DNA of 7,051 nt, from NCBI GenBank assembly GCA_009774145.1, contig VSND01000017.1:60977-68027 (forward strand), written 5' to 3'. Below the pieces are notes generated by a model, which was not told the origin of the DNA, did not search any database, and worked only from the letters and a program-made list of their open reading frames with translations. The translations under genes and the position numbers were made by a program. This document shows, in pieces, positions 5,105-7,051 of the stretch. How positions within the stretch are numbered: the stretch's first letter is position 1; the number at the start of each line of letters is the position of its first letter. The DNA is from Lachnospiraceae bacterium. Lineage in GTDB: Bacteria; Bacillota; Clostridia; Lachnospirales; Lachnospiraceae.

Positions 5105-6121
5105 TCATTCTCCTGTAACCGCATATCTGTTGATATGCTCTACAAAGGCTTCAACCTTCTCCATATCCGGATTGTCCGGTAAAACGGTTCTGACTGCAGC
5201 CTCATCCAGTTTATACTCATATTCTTCAAGCATCTCATAAAACTCAGTTGAAAATGTTCCATCGGTAAGCATATAATCGCCTCTTCGTATGGCGAGAAGA
5301 ATCGGCAGGTCATCCTTTCTGTGCGTACGGATCTCACCTTTCTCCAGAATATCAATCGCCATCATAAACAGTCTGATCAGATGCATGGCATGTTTGTTCA
5401 GATGATTGTCATCCTTTTTCTTATTCCGCTTTCCGATCTTGTCATAATCACGAACTACCGTCCTCATAGTTCCCCACAGATTTGTATAATCCCGAAGTGG
5501 AAAGTGTTTATAATCAGCATCTACAAATATCTCTGTATCCAACTTTGGATTCTCTGCCCTGTCAATATACAGCCGGATGCTTCCGTTTTCTTTCCCCGCA
5601 TATCTGCGATTAAAATCGTCCAGTGCATTCATTACGGATTTCAAGATATGTTTTTCCCTGTCGGTCTGCGGCAGGGCATCCCTTGCTATGGCGTTTTGCA
5701 GCCTGCGAAGTTGTGCATCTGCATATCCTCCAAAGGACTTGATTGCTCTCTTTGAGAGAAAGAGACCACTGTTATCAACAAGTTCCTGCCCCAGTTTCGA
5801 CTTGATCAGATATTGCTCCTCATCCAGCCCCAGCATCTCACAGGTATTCGGATTACACTCCAAAAGGAGCTTCACCAGCTTATTGAATCCATAGATAACT
5901 GTATCGGTCTTATCATCTTCATACTGTTCAAACTCAGTGAGTCCTAACAGATCAGAAGGCAACATAAGCGTAACGCCACGGAAATCGATATCACTTCCTT
6001 CGTTATTTGTCCCATAGGCATAGCTGCCGCCAAGACCAAGAAGCATGATCCTGTCTCCAAGGCGTTCATTTGTCCGAAGGAAATCATATTCAGTTGTGTT
6101 CATGAGCGCCCTGAAATCCAT
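5105..6121 (-). CDS. YcgL/RlaP-type nucleotidyltransferase (long form)
   Basis: Second PF10127-type nucleotidyltransferase, 338 aa from the start chosen. The catalytic signature is intact near residues 30-46 (GSYAYGTNNEGSDID, GS-x10-DxD) and followed by FRGVTLMLPSDLLGL. Later come VIYGFNKLVKLLLECNPNTCEMLGL, an SFGGYADAQLRRL helix, the acidic IFVDADYKHFPLRDYTN segment, and KKKDDNHLNKHAMHLIRLFMMAIDILEKGEIRTHR, a conserved helical block. I place the start at ATG 6121: the family sequence begins there (MDFRALMNTTEYDFL) and GGGAGAGGG (6138-6130) lies 8 nt upstream. The frame remains open to a TTG at 6499, adding 126 residues that match a broken methyltransferase, so a database may list a 464-aa fusion. 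It is adjacent to the short homologue and likely forms a pair with it. Confidence 0.85.
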   Translation of the reverse strand: MDFRALMNTTEYDFLRTNERLGDRIMLLGLGGSYAYGTNNEGSDIDFRGVTLMLPSDLLGLTEFEQYEDDKTDTVIYGFNKLVKLLLECNPNTCEMLGLDEEQYLIKSKLGQELVDNSGLFLSKRAIKSFGGYADAQLRRLQNAIARDALPQTDREKHILKSVMNALDDFNRRYAGKENGSIRLYIDRAENPKLDTEIFVDADYKHFPLRDYTNLWGTMRTVVRDYDKIGKRNKKKDDNHLNKHAMHLIRLFMMAIDILEKGEIRTHRKDDLPILLAIRRGDYMLTDGTFSTEFYEMLEEYEYKLDEAAVRTVLPDNPDMEKVEAFVEHINRYAVTGE

Positions 6122-6129
6122 ATTTTCTA

Positions 6130-6138
6130 CCCTCTCCC
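6130..6138 (-). promoter_or_regulatory. Ribosome site supporting the internal start of the long nucleotidyltransferase
   Basis: GGGAGAGGG on the minus strand, 8 nt before ATG 6121. The possible upstream starts, TTG 6499 and ATG 6448, have no comparable site, which argues that the fused N-terminus is not the normal start. Confidence 0.55.
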
Positions 6139-6187
6139 ATAGTAAATCATACCGTGATTCATCTGATTGAATAACTATTTTTACTAT

Positions 6188-6499
6188 CTTCTTAATAATC
6201 ACATTGATCCACTTTTGATCTTTGTTAATCCGTACATCATCTGTAATCCAGCGATTCATCACTTTGAAGATGCCCATGCTATTCAACAAACCACCTAATG
6301 ATTGTTCGGTATAGTCAGTAAAATGTCTTAACGCTTCCCCAATCAACACCAATACATTTTTTTGCTGAGTTCCAGGCACATGCAGCAACGATGCACAGGC
6401 CCATACCGCATCGAACTCTTTTTTAAAGCCCATAGCTTCTGCTTTCATATGAACGACAGGAACATCCACGACAGATCTTGTATGCTCATATATTATCAA
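6188..6499 (-). pseudogene. Remnant of a class I SAM-dependent methyltransferase
   Basis: About 104 residues in frame with the downstream nucleotidyltransferase match the C-terminal half of small clostridial SAM methyltransferases: FDAVWACASLLHVP is the motif after the SAM-binding acidic loop, NVLVLIGEALR the next helix, HFTDYTEQSLGGLL the region before the last strands, and WITDDVR...DQKWINVIIKK the normal C-terminus. The N-terminal GxGxG SAM-binding loop is missing, and at about 6325 EALR runs straight into HFTDYT, where the family has some 20 more residues containing the SFKYG strand. Two separate deletions make activity very unlikely. No ATG or ribosome site begins the fragment, and the original stop is lost, leaving the frame open into the next gene. 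It is more AT-rich than the left part of the window. The alternative, a functional fusion, is weak. Confidence 0.7.
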
Positions 6500-6534
6500 A
6501 TCATCTTCACTGTCAGCACAATCTTCCCACCACC

Positions 6535-7051
6535 CTAATATTGCATATAACGTATAAATGGAGTCGGATCGTTTTTTTCCTCATGCCGCTCTATATCTGA
6601 ACTTTCAAGGACATCATAATACCTGTCTTTTGTTTTCTCAATTTGCCTCTCAATACTTATATATTTACCAACACTATACTCATTCTTATATAAAAGAAGC
6701 AAAGTAAGCAATCGACTCATTCTTTCATTTCCATCATTAAAAGGGTGAATGCACAAAAAATCACATATAAAAACAGGAATCAATATAAGAGAGTCCACCT
6801 TCTCACTCGCAATTGTCTGCTCATAAGCCGTACATAACCGTTCCACTGCATCCGGTGTATCATACGGAGCAATCGGAGTAAACCTTGTGACTACTGTTCC
6901 ATCCGGCTTTGTTTCATTAATACAGTTCTGTACGCTCTTAAAACTCCCGCCGTGAGAAAATCCCGCCCTCTTCGAAAGGTCTCTGTGTAACTGTAGTATA
7001 TATGATGGTCTGATCGGAATGTACTCATTGCTTTCGTGAATTGTGTTAAGT
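6535..7051 (-). CDS. Fic family protein, start outside the window and C-terminus shortened
   Basis: Fic (Fido) domain protein, usually an AMP-transferase that modifies a hydroxyl side chain on a target protein. The 171 visible residues run in from the right edge, so the start is not seen; a GTG at 6846 is only internal. Visible landmarks are YIPIRPSYILQLHRDL, SHGGSFKSVQN, a flap-like TRFTPIAPYDTPDAVERLC, then LILIPVFICDFLCIHPFNDGNERMSRLLTLLLLY, the core motif. The catalytic His and the following F, D, G, N, R and final R are present, but the expected second Gly is Glu (GNER for GNGR). The end PFIRYMQY is abrupt: relatives continue for several dozen residues into a helical or winged-helix tail, so the stop at 6535 probably marks a truncation at a recombination junction with the methyltransferase remnant. 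Any inhibitory helix motif would lie outside the window. It is probably co-transcribed with the nucleotidyltransferases. Confidence 0.87.
   Translation of the reverse strand, partial: LNTIHESNEYIPIRPSYILQLHRDLSKRAGFSHGGSFKSVQNCINETKPDGTVVTRFTPIAPYDTPDAVERLCTAYEQTIASEKVDSLILIPVFICDFLCIHPFNDGNERMSRLLTLLLLYKNEYSVGKYISIERQIEKTKDRYYDVLESSDIERHEEKNDPTPFIRYMQY

Noticed and set aside
1..7051. CRISPR arrays, tRNA or rRNA genes, insertion sequences
   Set aside because: No regularly spaced direct repeats, tRNA-like cloverleaf, rRNA sequence or transposase was seen.

Overview
The window looks like chromosomal DNA of a gut-type Firmicute in class Clostridia, most likely a Lachnospiraceae member. The grounds are strong AGGAGG ribosome sites before almost every gene, moderate GC with AT-rich gaps, and the gene families: IlvN of clostridial type, a DeoR/WYL regulator with a GyrI-like partner, VanZ, Flavodoxin_4, YcgL/RlaP nucleotidyltransferases and Fic. 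The genus cannot be read from the sequence.

Layout. (1) 1-620: ilvN, the regulatory subunit of acetolactate synthase, on the + strand, probably the end of an ilvBN operon, closed by a hairpin over its stop codon and a strong terminator that also serves the convergent neighbour. (2) 726-2171, minus strand: a WYL-domain transcription factor followed by a GyrI-like effector-binding protein, a likely two-gene sensor/regulator unit. (3) 2172-2550: a divergent control region. It has an extended -10 for the WYL gene, a near-consensus promoter facing +, a long hairpin, and a well-initiated small + ORF whose tail runs into the next gene, probably a broken gene. (4) 2512-3572, minus: a VanZ-like membrane protein overlapping a hexapeptide-repeat acetyltransferase by four bases. 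(5) 3589-4190, minus: a flavodoxin and its terminator, which doubles as the start region of the VanZ unit. (6) 4332-7051, minus: a Fic protein running off the right edge, a decayed SAM methyltransferase, and two adjacent MNT-fold nucleotidyltransferases of the YcgL/RlaP type.

How the genes work together. ilvN belongs to branched-chain amino acid synthesis and is unrelated to the rest. The WYL/GyrI pair probably senses a small ligand. VanZ and the acetyltransferase are translationally coupled and may act on the cell envelope. The last block is the most accessory-like: it is more AT-rich, carries rearrangement scars, and combines a Fic (usually AMP-transferring) protein with two nucleotidyltransferases. 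RlaP-type proteins have been linked to RNA repair, so this block is the best candidate for an unusual system, though two of its members (the Fic C-terminus and the methyltransferase) look damaged.
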